Source: an uncultured Lachnospiraceae bacterium (GTDB lineage Bacteria; Bacillota; Clostridia; Lachnospirales; Lachnospiraceae). From it: 57,499 nucleotides of DNA. The notes beneath the pieces were generated by a model that was given only the letters and a program-made list of their open reading frames with translations, had not been told where the DNA came from and did not search any database. How positions within the stretch are numbered: the stretch's first letter is position 1; each line of letters opens with the position of its first letter. Location of the stretch: contig CAOKOL010000028.1 of assembly GCA_948470335.1 (NCBI GenBank), forward strand, positions 1 through 57,499, given 5' to 3'. The position numbers and the translations under genes were made by a program. Shown in pieces: positions 26,668 to 34,883 of this stretch.

Positions 26668-26913
26668 TCAGCCGTTTGCCAGATACTGTTTCAGCGCTCT
26701 GGCCAGTTGGTCGGGGCAGGACGTGTCTTTATATCCGCAGCGGATTCCGTCAAGCTTCGCGATGACTTCCTGAACATCCATTCCCTCTACGAGACGGCCG
26801 ATTCCCTGAAGATTTCCATGACAGCCGCCGTAATAGGTGACGCCGTTTAACTTTCCGTCCACTACGTTAAATTCAATTTCACTGGAGCAGACGCCCTGGG
26901 TCTTATAAATCAT
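26668..26913 (-). CDS. TSCPD-domain protein (TIGR03905-like)
   Basis: 81 residues from ATG 26913, with an AGGAGGT site; the longer frame upstream crosses regulatory sequence. The sequence VTYYGGCHGNLQGIGRLVEG, and later CGYKDTSCPDQLARAL, is the TSCPD domain also found at the C-terminus of some ribonucleotide reductases and as stand-alone proteins. Three conserved cysteines could bind metal. Function is unknown. It lies 52 bases before murG and behind an unusual structured leader. Confidence 0.85.
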   Translation of the reverse strand: MIYKTQGVCSSEIEFNVVDGKLNGVTYYGGCHGNLQGIGRLVEGMDVQEVIAKLDGIRCGYKDTSCPDQLARALKQYLANG

Positions 26914-26970
26914 ATGTTTAACCTCCTGTATTCTTTCATGTACGCCCGTATTCTGGTCGTTCATCTTTGT

Positions 26971-27000
26971 TTTTACCTTATTATATATGGTAAGGTAAAA
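26971..27000. promoter_or_regulatory. Inverted repeat over a possible -10 of the TSCPD gene
   Basis: TTTTACCTTA (26971-26980) and TAAGGTAAAA (26991-27000) are perfect 10-bp arms with a 10-bp spacer. A minus-strand TATAAT lies at 26980-26985 inside the palindrome, but its -35 is poor. It may be an operator or a second terminator. Confidence 0.4.
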
Positions 27001-27020
27001 GGACTGCCTGCACGAAGCCC

Positions 27021-27043
27021 GAAAAAAACACACCACAAGGGTG
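27021..27043 (-). terminator. Intrinsic terminator (attenuator) in the TSCPD leader
   Basis: On the minus strand, CACC and GGTG arms with a 5-base loop are followed by TG and seven T residues. It sits about 90 bases after the promoter at 27138 and 108 bases before the TSCPD start, so full-length message needs read-through. Confidence 0.6.
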
Positions 27044-27131
27044 AGTTTTCACACCAGGTTCGAAAGAACCTCTATAAAAGTGCGGTGTTGCGCCGGGGCA
27101 ATGTGTGTGCGGCGGTAAAGCAGATTCCTAT
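27021..27131 (-). ncRNA. Candidate structured leader or small RNA upstream of the TSCPD gene
   Basis: The minus-strand transcript from about 27131 has a hairpin AGGTTC-TTTC-GAACCT (27056-27071) and a longer pairing between ACACCGCA (27081-27088) and TGTGGTGT (27030-27037). The latter abuts the T7 tract, giving two alternative 3' stems. That layout is what riboswitches and attenuators look like. I cannot assign a known class. Confidence 0.45.
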
Positions 27132-27137
27132 TTACTT

Positions 27138-27166
27138 ATTATAACGCAGCCAGAAAGCGTAATCAA
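27138..27166 (-). promoter_or_regulatory. Promoter of the TSCPD leader RNA
   Basis: On the minus strand: -35 TTGATT (27161-27166), 17-bp spacer, -10 TATAAT (27138-27143). Its -35 is one base from the -35 of the divergent mtnN promoter. Confidence 0.65.
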
Positions 27167-27167
27167 G

Positions 27168-27196
27168 TTGTAAAACTTGAAGTTTTTGTATATAAT
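27168..27196 (+). promoter_or_regulatory. mtnN promoter
   Basis: -35 TTGTAA (27168-27173), 17-bp spacer, -10 TATAAT (27191-27196). It gives a leader of about 170 nt that includes a repeat copy. Confidence 0.65.
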
Positions 27197-27292
27197 AATG
27201 AAGGAACGGTCTGAATGAAACGGCAGTGGAGAAATCCGGAGTACGGCCGTATGGAAAAAAGGGCCGATTGAAAAAAGACAATGAGATAAGGA

Positions 27293-27357
27293 AGTGTCAA
27301 GTAGTCTATGAAAACAGCAGCTCCCGGGGCTTGGGAGGGGAACTGCGGAACTAAATT
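27293..27357 (+). repeat. Dispersed 5'-leader repeat, copy E (internally deleted)
   Basis: It begins AGTGTCAAGTAGTCTATG like the left end of the 39857-39979 copy, then skips to the right part (GGGGCTTGGGAGG) and ends CGGAACTAAAT, 14 bases before the mtnN ATG. CTCCC and GGGAG still allow a small hairpin. An ATG at 27308 is in frame with mtnN through the repeat. Confidence 0.75.
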
Positions 27358-27370
27358 AGGAGGCATACAT

Positions 27371-28066
27371 ATGATTGGTATCATTGGAGCAATGGATGAG
27401 GAAGTAAGCAGGCTGAAAGAGGTTATGACGGATGTGGAGATCTCGAAGAAGGCCGGTATGGATTTCTATAAAGGGAAACTTCAGGGAAAAGAGGCCGTGG
27501 TGGTGCGCAGCGGAATCGGGAAGGTAAACGCGGGAATCTGTACCCAGATACTTGCGGATGACTTTCAGGTAGACTGTGTGATAAACACAGGCATAGCCGG
27601 TTCTCTGAATGCGCAGATTGATATCGGGGATATTGTGCTGTCCTCTGATGCACTGCAGCATGATATGGATGCCACAGGGTTTGGCTATGAGATGAGCGTG
27701 ATTCCCAGAATGCCGGTATCCGTATTCCAGGCGGACGGACATCTGATCGAGGTGGCAAAGCAGGCCTGCCGGAAAGTAAATCCGGATATCAAGACCTTTG
27801 TGGGCAGAGTGGTAAGCGGCGATCAGTTTATTTCAAATAAAGAGAAAAAAAACTGGCTGGAAGAACAGTTCCACGGATTCTGTACGGAGATGGAAGGGGC
27901 GGCGATTGCCCAGGCGGCCTATCTGAACGGGATTCCCTTTCTGATTATCCGTGCGATCTCCGATAAGGCGGACGACAGCGCGGGTATGGACTACAGTGTC
28001 TTTGAAGCCCAGGCCATCCGGCACAGTGTAAATCTGCTGCTGGAAATGTGCGCGCAGTTGTCATAA
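27371..28066 (+). CDS. mtnN: 5'-methylthioadenosine/S-adenosylhomocysteine nucleosidase
   Basis: 231 residues from ATG 27371, preceded by TAGGAGGCA; the in-frame ATG at 27308 lies in the repeat and is not favoured. MIGIIGAMDEEV, then VINTGIAGSLN, VVSGDQFI and the C-terminal SDKADDSAG with the catalytic aspartate are diagnostic. It cleaves adenine from MTA, SAH and 5'-deoxyadenosine, clearing by-products of methylation and radical-SAM chemistry. That fits a genome segment rich in methyl transfer. Confidence 0.95.
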   Translation: MIGIIGAMDEEVSRLKEVMTDVEISKKAGMDFYKGKLQGKEAVVVRSGIGKVNAGICTQILADDFQVDCVINTGIAGSLNAQIDIGDIVLSSDALQHDMDATGFGYEMSVIPRMPVSVFQADGHLIEVAKQACRKVNPDIKTFVGRVVSGDQFISNKEKKNWLEEQFHGFCTEMEGAAIAQAAYLNGIPFLIIRAISDKADDSAGMDYSVFEAQAIRHSVNLLLEMCAQLS

Positions 28067-28193
28067 AGACAGATGTGACGCCATAAGCATTGTGAAGATG
28101 CGAAATCCGATCAGCTCCCCGAAAAAGCCCCTGCCGGCCCGGGGAATGATGCCCGTATGGTGAATGCTGTCGAACGATTTTTCATATTTTGTC

Positions 28194-28223
28194 TTTACAA
28201 AATTCAAATCCTGTGCCTATAAT
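28194..28223 (+). promoter_or_regulatory. Promoter of the 28259 membrane-protein gene
   Basis: -35 TTTACA (28194-28199), 18-bp spacer, -10 TATAAT (28218-28223), 36 bases before the ATG. Confidence 0.6.
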
Positions 28224-28258
28224 GTCTGTAAAAATATGGAAAACAGGAGGGAGCTTTT

Positions 28259-29182
28259 ATGTTTGGATTTTTAGAAGCCGGATATGGAAATGTTTTGCTG
28301 GCAGTGATTTGTTTTCTGGGAATTGCAGGTACGTGGATGGCCGGCCGGCGATACCGCCGCCTTATCCGGGAAATGGAAAACCTGTCGGGAGGTCAGAGCA
28401 AATATCTGAAACAAATGAGAAATAAATTTGAGACAAGCTATCGGATCAACAGAGGCGTGAACAATGTAGGACTGTTCGTGGAGAGAAATGTGGGAGAGTT
28501 CCGCTTTCTGGGTATCAGGCTGTACCGGCTGGAGAACATGGCCGCCAGAGCAGGCAGTCTGGCCTTTCTGTTAGGATGCGGAGCGGCGCTGTTCAGCTAC
28601 CGGGAAGGAATGGCAATAGATACGGTGCGTTTGAATCTGGCTTTAAGCCTGCTGATATCGGCGGCGGCCCTGCTTTACTGGAAAAATGCCAACGTGGGGC
28701 GGAGGGCCAGAGACTTTTGTATACATATCCAGGATTACCTGGAAAATGTGCTGGCAAACCGCCTTGCCGCTACCGCACCGAAAGAAACCGGCGGGGCGGA
28801 CATGCCCGTGAAGGAATACGGGGAGCGGCCTGCCGGAGAAACCGTGCAGACGGCAGGAGAGGCAGCCAGATTTTCCGGGGAGTCTCTGAAATTCTCCGGG
28901 GAGGAATCAAAAGCGGCGGCGAGGGGCCAGAGGTCTCCGGAAGGGGGTGATCTGTCTGCTTCCGGGGCGGTTTCCATACAGGAGACGGCGGAGTATGAGC
29001 AGGATTATGGCGATTGGGAGTCTCATAAAGAAGAAATCGACTATCTGAAACAGAGTCTCGACCGGATTGCCTCCGGGCGGGAACCTGAGAGAGAGGGGGA
29101 ACGCCGAAAGCGTAAAAAATCCAGACTGTCCCCGGAGGAACAGGGTCTGATTGAAGATATATTGCGAGAGTATTTTGCATAA
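28259..29182 (+). CDS. Membrane protein of unknown function
   Basis: 307 residues. One N-terminal helix (about 10-28) is followed by a basic region with a conserved-looking NKFETSYRINRGVNN segment, and two more helices (about 98-140). The C-terminal 150 residues are hydrophilic and low in complexity, rich in Glu, Gly and Ser, and probably disordered, ending in a charged coiled region (KRKKSRLS). I recognise no domain. It has its own promoter and precedes pgi by 88 bases. Confidence 0.7.
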   Translation: MFGFLEAGYGNVLLAVICFLGIAGTWMAGRRYRRLIREMENLSGGQSKYLKQMRNKFETSYRINRGVNNVGLFVERNVGEFRFLGIRLYRLENMAARAGSLAFLLGCGAALFSYREGMAIDTVRLNLALSLLISAAALLYWKNANVGRRARDFCIHIQDYLENVLANRLAATAPKETGGADMPVKEYGERPAGETVQTAGEAARFSGESLKFSGEESKAAARGQRSPEGGDLSASGAVSIQETAEYEQDYGDWESHKEEIDYLKQSLDRIASGREPEREGERRKRKKSRLSPEEQGLIEDILREYFA

Positions 29183-29270
29183 AGCGGTCCCGGAATAGGG
29201 AGGGACGCTTTCGCTGACAGGCAGCGATTGCTAATAAAATGAATCCATATATAACAAAGGAGAATGAGAG

Positions 29271-30620
29271 ATGCAGGGAAAAGTGAGTTTTGATTATTCA
29301 AAGGCAGCAGGATTTGTTTCCGAGGAAGAACTGGGCTATATGAAAGGCCTGGCGCTGGCGGCAAAAGAGACGCTTGTATCAAAGAACGGCGCCGGAAATG
29401 ATTTCCTGGGCTGGATTGATCTACCGGTGGACTATGACAAAGAGGAGTTTGCACGGATTAAAAAAGCGGCCGCTAAAATCCAGTCAGATTCCGATGTGCT
29501 GCTGGTAATCGGCATCGGCGGCTCTTATCTGGGCGCCAGGGCCGCAATTGAATTTTTGGGACACAATTTTTACAATTGCCTTTCCAGAGAACAGCGGAAA
29601 ACACCGGAAATTTATTTTGTGGGAAACAGCATCAGCAGCACTTATATCAGACATCTGTGCGACGTTCTGGAAGGGAAAGATTTTTCAGTGAACGTGATTT
29701 CAAAATCCGGAACCACTACGGAGCCGGCGATTGCATTCCGGGTATTTAAAAAGATGCTGACTGAAAAATACGGCAGAGAAGAAGCGGCAAAGAGAATCTA
29801 TGCCACCACGGACCGGGCAAAGGGAGCGCTGAAAAATCTGGCCGATACGGAAGGGTATGAGACTTTTGTGGTGCCGGATGATGTGGGCGGACGTTTTTCC
29901 GTGCTGACTGCGGTCGGACTGCTTCCGATTGCCGCCAGCGGAGCGGATATCGACGCCTTGATGGAAGGAGCCGCCGCCGGAAGAAAACATGCGCTGGAAG
30001 CGCCTTTTGAGGAGAATGATGCGGTAAAATATGCGGCGGTCAGAAACATTCTGCTGCGCAAGGGCAAATCCGTGGAAATCGTGGCAAACTATGAGCCCAG
30101 CCTTCATTATGTTTCCGAATGGTGGAAACAGCTTTACGGAGAGAGCGAGGGAAAGGACCAGAAAGGAATTTTCCCGGCTGCCGTGGATCTGACGACAGAT
30201 CTGCATTCTATGGGACAGTTCATCCAGGACGGGGCCAGGATTATGTTTGAGACTGTTTTAGAGGTGGAAAAGCCTGCCTGCCAGTTGACGCTGGAAGCGG
30301 AAGAAACCGATCTGGACGGACTGAACTACCTGGCCGGAAAGACCGTGGATTTTGTAAATAAAAGCGCTATGAACGGAACCATTCTGGCGCATACGGACGG
30401 CAACGTTCCAAACCTGATGGTTCATATCGAGGAGCAGTCCGCATACTGCCTGGGCAAGCTGTTTTACTTCTTTGAGTTTGCCTGCGGCGTCAGCGGCTAC
30501 CTGCTGGGTGTCAATCCCTTTAATCAGCCAGGTGTGGAAAGTTACAAGAGAAACATGTTCGCCCTTCTTGGCAAACCCGGTTATGAGGCGGAGCGGGAAG
30601 AACTGCTGAAACGGCTGTAA
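29271..30620 (+). CDS. pgi: Glucose-6-phosphate isomerase
   Basis: 449 residues, the short form typical of Bacillota. [32 protein letters not shown] and the C-terminal [14 protein letters not shown] signature are all present. It interconverts glucose-6-phosphate and fructose-6-phosphate in glycolysis. It has a strong ribosome site (AAAGGAG) and a terminator at 30714. Confidence 0.98.
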   Translation: MQGKVSFDYSKAAGFVSEEELGYMKGLALAAKETLVSKNGAGNDFLGWIDLPVDYDKEEFARIKKAAAKIQSDSDVLLVIGIGGSYLGARAAIEFLGHNFYNCLSREQRKTPEIYFVGNSISSTYIRHLCDVLEGKDFSVNVISKSGTTTEPAIAFRVFKKMLTEKYGREEAAKRIYATTDRAKGALKNLADTEGYETFVVPDDVGGRFSVLTAVGLLPIAASGADIDALMEGAAAGRKHALEAPFEENDAVKYAAVRNILLRKGKSVEIVANYEPSLHYVSEWWKQLYGESEGKDQKGIFPAAVDLTTDLHSMGQFIQDGARIMFETVLEVEKPACQLTLEAEETDLDGLNYLAGKTVDFVNKSAMNGTILAHTDGNVPNLMVHIEEQSAYCLGKLFYFFEFACGVSGYLLGVNPFNQPGVESYKRNMFALLGKPGYEAEREELLKRL

Positions 30621-30713
30621 AAAGAACAAAGGCCCAGAGGACGGACAGAACGGAAAATTGAATATGGAAATCTAAATAACGAAAATTGAATACGGACGGA
30701 ACAGATATAAAAA

Positions 30714-30750
30714 ATCCCGGAGGGCCGAAGCGACGGCTTTCCGGGTTTTT
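30714..30750 (+). terminator. Terminator after pgi
   Basis: CCCGGA and TCCGGG arms with an inner GGCC/GGC pairing, followed by TTTTT; A residues on the other side make it usable for the convergent small gene at 30788 as well. Confidence 0.8.
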
Positions 30751-30787
30751 CATCTGAGATGGTCTGAATCAGAGGGTCCGGTTTTTG

Positions 30788-31057
30788 TCAGTCTTCTTCA
30801 ATTACATGGATTTCCAGATAATCAAAGGGTACGTCTTCGATAAAGCTGTCCTGGTGGAACCGGGTTTTGGAATGTCGTTTGAATTCAGAGATATTCTGGT
30901 CCAGCCAGATCGGGTTGCTCAGGTCAAACTGGCTGCAGATATCCTCCAGCCCCTTAAATACTTTCCGGGTTCGGTTAAGCTGCTGATCGTCGTTGCAGAT
31001 TACCGTATCCTGTAAAAGATGATTCTCTTTGAAAATTTTTCCCCACAAGCGAAACAT
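30788..31057 (-). CDS. Small hypothetical protein
   Basis: 89 residues from ATG 31057, six bases after GGAGGAG; ATG 31072 overlaps that site. It is acidic and soluble, with MFRLWGKIFKENHLLQDTVI at the start and a charged DYLEIHVIEED end. I do not recognise a family. A good divergent promoter (31110-31138) and a clean ribosome site support it as a real gene. Confidence 0.7.
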   Translation of the reverse strand: MFRLWGKIFKENHLLQDTVICNDDQQLNRTRKVFKGLEDICSQFDLSNPIWLDQNISEFKRHSKTRFHQDSFIEDVPFDYLEIHVIEED

Positions 31058-31109
31058 ATCGTACTCCTCCATATAGATTCACGCCGCAACCGGCCTTTTT
31101 CTGTTAACG

Positions 31110-31138
31110 ATTATAGCATGAAGATTTTATTCTCACAA
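31110..31138 (-). promoter_or_regulatory. Promoter of the small gene at 30788
   Basis: On the minus strand: -35 TTGTGA (31133-31138), 17-bp spacer, -10 TATAAT (31110-31115). It is back to back with the plus-strand promoter at 31141. Confidence 0.65.
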
Positions 31139-31140
31139 CA

Positions 31141-31169
31141 TTGCAATCATTTTGGATATCATCTATAAT
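31141..31169 (+). promoter_or_regulatory. Promoter of the coiled-coil membrane-protein gene
   Basis: -35 TTGCAA (31141-31146), 17-bp spacer, -10 TATAAT (31164-31169), 60 bases before the ATG at 31229. Confidence 0.65.
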
Positions 31170-31228
31170 AAGGTGATATACTGATAGGAAAAAAGAGAAG
31201 TAAAGGTTTACTGACGGAGGAAACCGTA

Positions 31229-32320
31229 ATGAGAGAAGAACATGCGGATCTGGTGGAATTTTTAAATGACGCCAGACAATCGGTGATTAACCTGGGCGTT
31301 CTGCAAAAAAATGTAAACGCCGCGGAAATAGAAGGAAAAAAACTGGAGAAGGCGCTGAGCGCGGAACGGAAAGCGGTGGCGGATCAGATTGCTCTGACCG
31401 TGAAAAAGCGGAAGGATGAGATTGCGGAGGCCTATGACCGGGAGATCAGAGGGGACCAGGAGAAACTGAAAAAAGCCAGGGCAAAACGGGAAAAGGCGAA
31501 AAACAAAGGGATGAAAATCCGCATCGAGGAAGAAACTGCCGAGCTGAACGAGGAGAACCGCCAGCTTCGTACCCGTCTCAGTACATTGTTTAAACAAAAT
31601 CATCTGCCGGCTTTTTGCAACACATCTTTTTATTACGCTCTTTTTTTTACCAGAGGGCCAAAAGACTTTATGGTTCTGCTTCTGACAGTGCTGATTTGCT
31701 TTCTGGCGATTCCCTGGGGGATTTATTTTGCTTTGCCTGAAAAGGTAATCTGGTATCTGGCGGTGATCTATCCGGCGGTGATTCTCGTGTTTGTGGGACT
31801 GTATGTGATTATCGCAAACCGGACGAAGGTGGATAATATCGGCGTGCTGCGGGAGGGCCGGAAGCTGCGCATGATGATAAAAGCCAATGAGCGGAAGATG
31901 GACGCCATCAAAAATTCCATTGAAAAGGACCGGAATGAGGATCTCTATGATCTGGACAAATATGACAGGGAAATCGAGGAAATTGAAGATGAGCTGACAG
32001 ACATCGGTTCCCGCAAAGAGGACGCCCTCTATATATTTGAAAATGAGACGGCGCTGATTATCACAAAGGAGATCAGGCAGAATTATCAGGGGCGGATTGA
32101 CAGTCTGTCCGAACAGAAGCAGGAGTGTGAGGAGCGGTATAAGGAGCTGTCCGGCCAGTTAAAACGGATGACGATCAATGTAACCGACGAATTTGAAAGC
32201 CGGATCGGCCGGGAATTTATGGTTCCGGAAAAACTGGACGCTCTGGTGAAAATTTTTGAGGAGGAACGGGCGGACAGTCTGTCCGAAGCGCAGGAAATGT
32301 ACCGCAATAGACTGAGTTAG
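31229..32320 (+). CDS. Coiled-coil protein with two central membrane helices, function unknown
   Basis: 363 residues. A long charged coiled coil (about 20-125, rich in Lys and Glu) leads into two adjacent transmembrane helices (about 148-170 and 174-196). A second coiled coil (about 210-345) follows, with a short loop at TDIGSRKEDALYIF. This hairpin-in-membrane layout with two cytoplasmic coils suggests a scaffold or envelope-organising protein. No catalytic motif is visible. Ribosome site GGAGGAAA is good. Confidence 0.75.
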   Translation: MREEHADLVEFLNDARQSVINLGVLQKNVNAAEIEGKKLEKALSAERKAVADQIALTVKKRKDEIAEAYDREIRGDQEKLKKARAKREKAKNKGMKIRIEEETAELNEENRQLRTRLSTLFKQNHLPAFCNTSFYYALFFTRGPKDFMVLLLTVLICFLAIPWGIYFALPEKVIWYLAVIYPAVILVFVGLYVIIANRTKVDNIGVLREGRKLRMMIKANERKMDAIKNSIEKDRNEDLYDLDKYDREIEEIEDELTDIGSRKEDALYIFENETALIITKEIRQNYQGRIDSLSEQKQECEERYKELSGQLKRMTINVTDEFESRIGREFMVPEKLDALVKIFEEERADSLSEAQEMYRNRLS

Positions 32321-32377
32321 GGCCTGCGCCCCCTTGATACATGCCTTTGGCCAGGCGGGAGGATTTTTTCAGATTTT

Positions 32378-33112
32378 TCAGATGCCCCGTAAAAAAGTAT
32401 TGGGAATCAATTCCCGCAGGACTGCGGCGGCGGCGTTCAGTTCCGCTTCCGTATAAGGCGTAAAATGGAGGCCGGATAAGGTTTCGCAGTCCTGGTAGGA
32501 CTGCAGATAATAGGCCTGAGCCCCTGACAGCCATTCTCCTATGCTGCGGAAATCTTCCATGGACTGGAGTTCTTTGGCTGTGGTGGTGCGGAATTCATAG
32601 GAGATGCCGCTTTGCCGGATCAGGCGGATGCTTTCCTCAATGCGGCTGATATCCACCTGTGCCGTGCCGCTGGCATAAGCATAGCGGGAAGGCGCGGCTT
32701 TAATGTCCATGGCGATATAATCCGGTCTGTGGCGGTCCAGCAGGCGGTTAAGGGCATCGGGCCGGTAGCCGTTGGTATCCAGTTTGACCAGATAGCCCAT
32801 GGAATGGAACCGGTCGATCCATTCTCCCAGGTCAGGCGAAAGCGTAGGCTCACCGCCGGTAATGCAGATTCCCTCCAGGATATTCTGCCGTTTTTTCAGA
32901 AACCGGATCAGCGTTTCCTCCGAAATGGCCGGGGGCCGGGAGAAGCTTCCGGCAGATGCTTCCATATCTGTGGGCCTGTCCGTCAGAATCAGATCCCTGT
33001 TCTGACAGAAGGGGCAGCGGAAATTGCAGCCGCTTAAAAATATGGTGCAGGCCACGCGGCCGGGAAAGTCCAGTAAAGTTGTTTTTTGCAGTCCATAGAG
33101 ATTCATAACCAT
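32378..33112 (-). CDS. Radical-SAM activating enzyme, anaerobic ribonucleotide reductase type (NrdG2-like)
   Basis: 244 residues. C29xxxC33xxC36 (FLSGCNFRCPFCQN) binds the radical-SAM [4Fe-4S] cluster, and ICITGGEPTLS is the SAM-contacting GGE motif. Length and the opening YGLQKTTLLDFPGRVACTIF match the TIGR02495 group. These activate glycyl-radical enzymes, usually the anaerobic ribonucleoside-triphosphate reductase. No nrdD is in the window. The start is uncertain because no clear ribosome site precedes ATG 33112 or 33106. Confidence 0.88.
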   Translation of the reverse strand: MVMNLYGLQKTTLLDFPGRVACTIFLSGCNFRCPFCQNRDLILTDRPTDMEASAGSFSRPPAISEETLIRFLKKRQNILEGICITGGEPTLSPDLGEWIDRFHSMGYLVKLDTNGYRPDALNRLLDRHRPDYIAMDIKAAPSRYAYASGTAQVDISRIEESIRLIRQSGISYEFRTTTAKELQSMEDFRSIGEWLSGAQAYYLQSYQDCETLSGLHFTPYTEAELNAAAAVLRELIPNTFLRGI

Positions 33113-33140
33113 ATCATATCACAAATCAGGAGTTTCTGCC

Positions 33141-33665
33141 ATGGAGATACAGGAAAAATACATGAAAGAGGCTTTGAAGCAGGCCAGAAAAGCGTATAAG
33201 CTGGGAGAAGTTCCCATCGGCTGCGTCATTGTTTACGAGGATAAAGTCATTGCCCGAGGGTATAACAGAAGAAAGACGGACAAAAATACCCTGGCCCATG
33301 CCGAATTGCAGGCCATCCGGAAAGCTAGCCGGGTGATGGGAGACTGGCGGCTGGAAGGTTGCGATCTGTATGTGACGCTGGAGCCCTGCCAGATGTGTTC
33401 CGGCGCGATCGTCCAGGCGCGGATTCCCCGTGTGGTGATCGGCTGTATGAATCCCAAAGCCGGCTGTGCGGGTTCTATTCTGAATCTGCTGCAGATGCCT
33501 CAGTTTAATCATCAGGTGGAAATTGTCCGGGGCATAATGGAAGAAGAATGTTCCGTTTTGCTGAAAACCTTTTTCAAAGAGCTTCGGGTAAAGGTGAAAG
33601 CGGAAAAGGCGGCGGAAAGAGCCGGAAAAGAGCAGAAAGAACAGACGGAGTGCGGGAACGGGTAA
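33141..33665 (+). CDS. tadA: tRNA-specific adenosine deaminase
   Basis: 174 residues. The zinc deaminase motif is complete: H53-A-E55 and P82-C83xxC86. The flanking EVPIGCVIVYEDKVIARGYN is typical of TadA. It makes inosine at the wobble position of tRNA-Arg. A basic, low-complexity tail of about 25 residues extends past the usual end. As in many Bacillota, the SRP RNA gene follows directly. Confidence 0.95.
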   Translation: MEIQEKYMKEALKQARKAYKLGEVPIGCVIVYEDKVIARGYNRRKTDKNTLAHAELQAIRKASRVMGDWRLEGCDLYVTLEPCQMCSGAIVQARIPRVVIGCMNPKAGCAGSILNLLQMPQFNHQVEIVRGIMEEECSVLLKTFFKELRVKVKAEKAAERAGKEQKEQTECGNG

Positions 33666-33739
33666 AGAAGCCGGAAGGGAAAGCCGGGGACGGAATATAC
33701 GGAAATTGGAAAACCGGAACAGAAAACCGGCAAAAAAAT

Positions 33740-33768
33740 TTGACAAACATGCGGGAAACGGTTATACT
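33740..33768 (+). promoter_or_regulatory. Promoter of the SRP RNA
   Basis: Consensus -35 TTGACA (33740-33745), 17-bp spacer, -10 TATACT (33763-33768). Transcription would start near 33775, about 120 bases before the mature 5' end. Confidence 0.75.
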
Positions 33769-33896
33769 ATGAAAGTCAGAGATTTCGCAGCGGAGAGTGT
33801 GCTCCCGCATATGAGATCGACGGCAGTGAACATAAAATTGATCGTAAGGTGATAAAGCCGCTGTCTGTCATACGGTGCGGACGGCAGCTTTCAAGT

Positions 33897-34161
33897 TTCC
33901 GCGCAGCCGGGGAGTTAGCGGTGTCCTGTACCTGCAATCCGCTATAGCAGGGGTGATGCCTCCGCTGAGGATTCCCATTGCATGGCTGCCCTGTATAAGT
34001 GGCGCTGACGTCCGGGTCTTGCGCAACAGGAACCTGTGAACCGTGTCAGGTCAGGAATGGAGCAGCACTAAGCAGGACCTTCTGTGTGCCGCGAGGGTGC
34101 CTGGGCCGAGTTAACTGTACAGGTAACGCATGTGATGTGTCTTCGAGGCGAGGTGCGCGGA
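33897..34161 (+). ncRNA. ffs: Signal recognition particle RNA, large bacterial type
   Basis: The apical Ffh-binding helix is clear at about 34045-34075: GTCAGGTC, AGGAATG and GAGCAGC in the SRP order. The Alu-like 5' domain around 33920-33980 has CTGTACCTGCAATCCGCT and later GGGTGATGCC, similar to the Bacillus scRNA. Ends are set by pairing of CCGCGCA (near 33899) with TGCGCGG (near 34152), giving about 265 nt. It scaffolds Ffh for co-translational targeting of membrane proteins. Exact ends are estimates. Confidence 0.9.
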
Positions 34162-34228
34162 TTATAATAAAAAGTTTTTATCATATAGTTTGGCTGAAGC
34201 CGGAGGATTTTTGAATATCCATCCGGTA

Positions 34229-34275
34229 TTTTTGTATCACAGGAAAGTCCGGTGTACTTCCCTGTGATACAAAAA
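34229..34275. terminator. Bidirectional palindrome between SRP RNA and ribH
   Basis: Nearly perfect 20-bp arms (TTTTTGTATCACAGGAAAGT and its complement, one mismatch) with a 7-base loop and T5/A5 flanks. It can end both the SRP RNA and the rib operon. A sister element lies at 37999-38046. Confidence 0.85.
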
Positions 34276-34295
34276 GCCTTTCGGACAGAATGTTA

Positions 34296-34763
34296 TTACG
34301 CTTCGATTTCCCGAATCACATTTACCATTTCAATGGCGCTTAACGCACAGTCATATCCCTTATTTCCCGCTTTGGTTCCGGCCCGCTCGATAGCCTGTTC
34401 GATATTTTCCGTGGTAAGGATGCCGAACAGAACGGGGATTCCGGTTTCTAGAGAAACGGCGGCGATTCCCTTGGAAACTTCGTTGCATACGTAATCATAA
34501 TGGCTGGTAGCGCCCCGGATTACTGCGCCCAGGCAGATTACGGCGTCATATCTGCCGCTTTTGGCCATTTTGGAGGCGATCAGCGGAATCTCAAAAGCGC
34601 CGGGAACCCAGGCCAGATGGATACAGTCTTCCGGTACGTCATGGCGGATCAGGCCGTCCATGGCACCGCTGATCAGCTTTGAGGTGATAAATTCGTTGAA
34701 ACGGGAGGCGACGATGCCGATTTTGATGTTGCCGGATGTCAGTTTGCCTTCAAATGTTCTCAT
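34296..34763 (-). CDS. ribH: 6,7-dimethyl-8-ribityllumazine synthase
   Basis: 155 residues. [16 protein letters not shown], then [29 protein letters not shown] and [14 protein letters not shown], is a complete lumazine synthase. It condenses the RibBA product DHBP with the RibD product. It is the last gene of the rib operon (ribD-ribE-ribBA-ribH). Confidence 0.97.
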   Translation of the reverse strand: MRTFEGKLTSGNIKIGIVASRFNEFITSKLISGAMDGLIRHDVPEDCIHLAWVPGAFEIPLIASKMAKSGRYDAVICLGAVIRGATSHYDYVCNEVSKGIAAVSLETGIPVLFGILTTENIEQAIERAGTKAGNKGYDCALSAIEMVNVIREIEA

Positions 34764-34883
34764 GGTGGTTGTTCTCCTTTTTCTTTTTTATATGGCAGTT
34801 TTCTGTTTTTAGCTGACAGAAACGCTCCGAGTGCTGCTGTCCGTGAAACCGTAAAGCCTTGCCGGAGGTGCTGTCAGGTCTGT

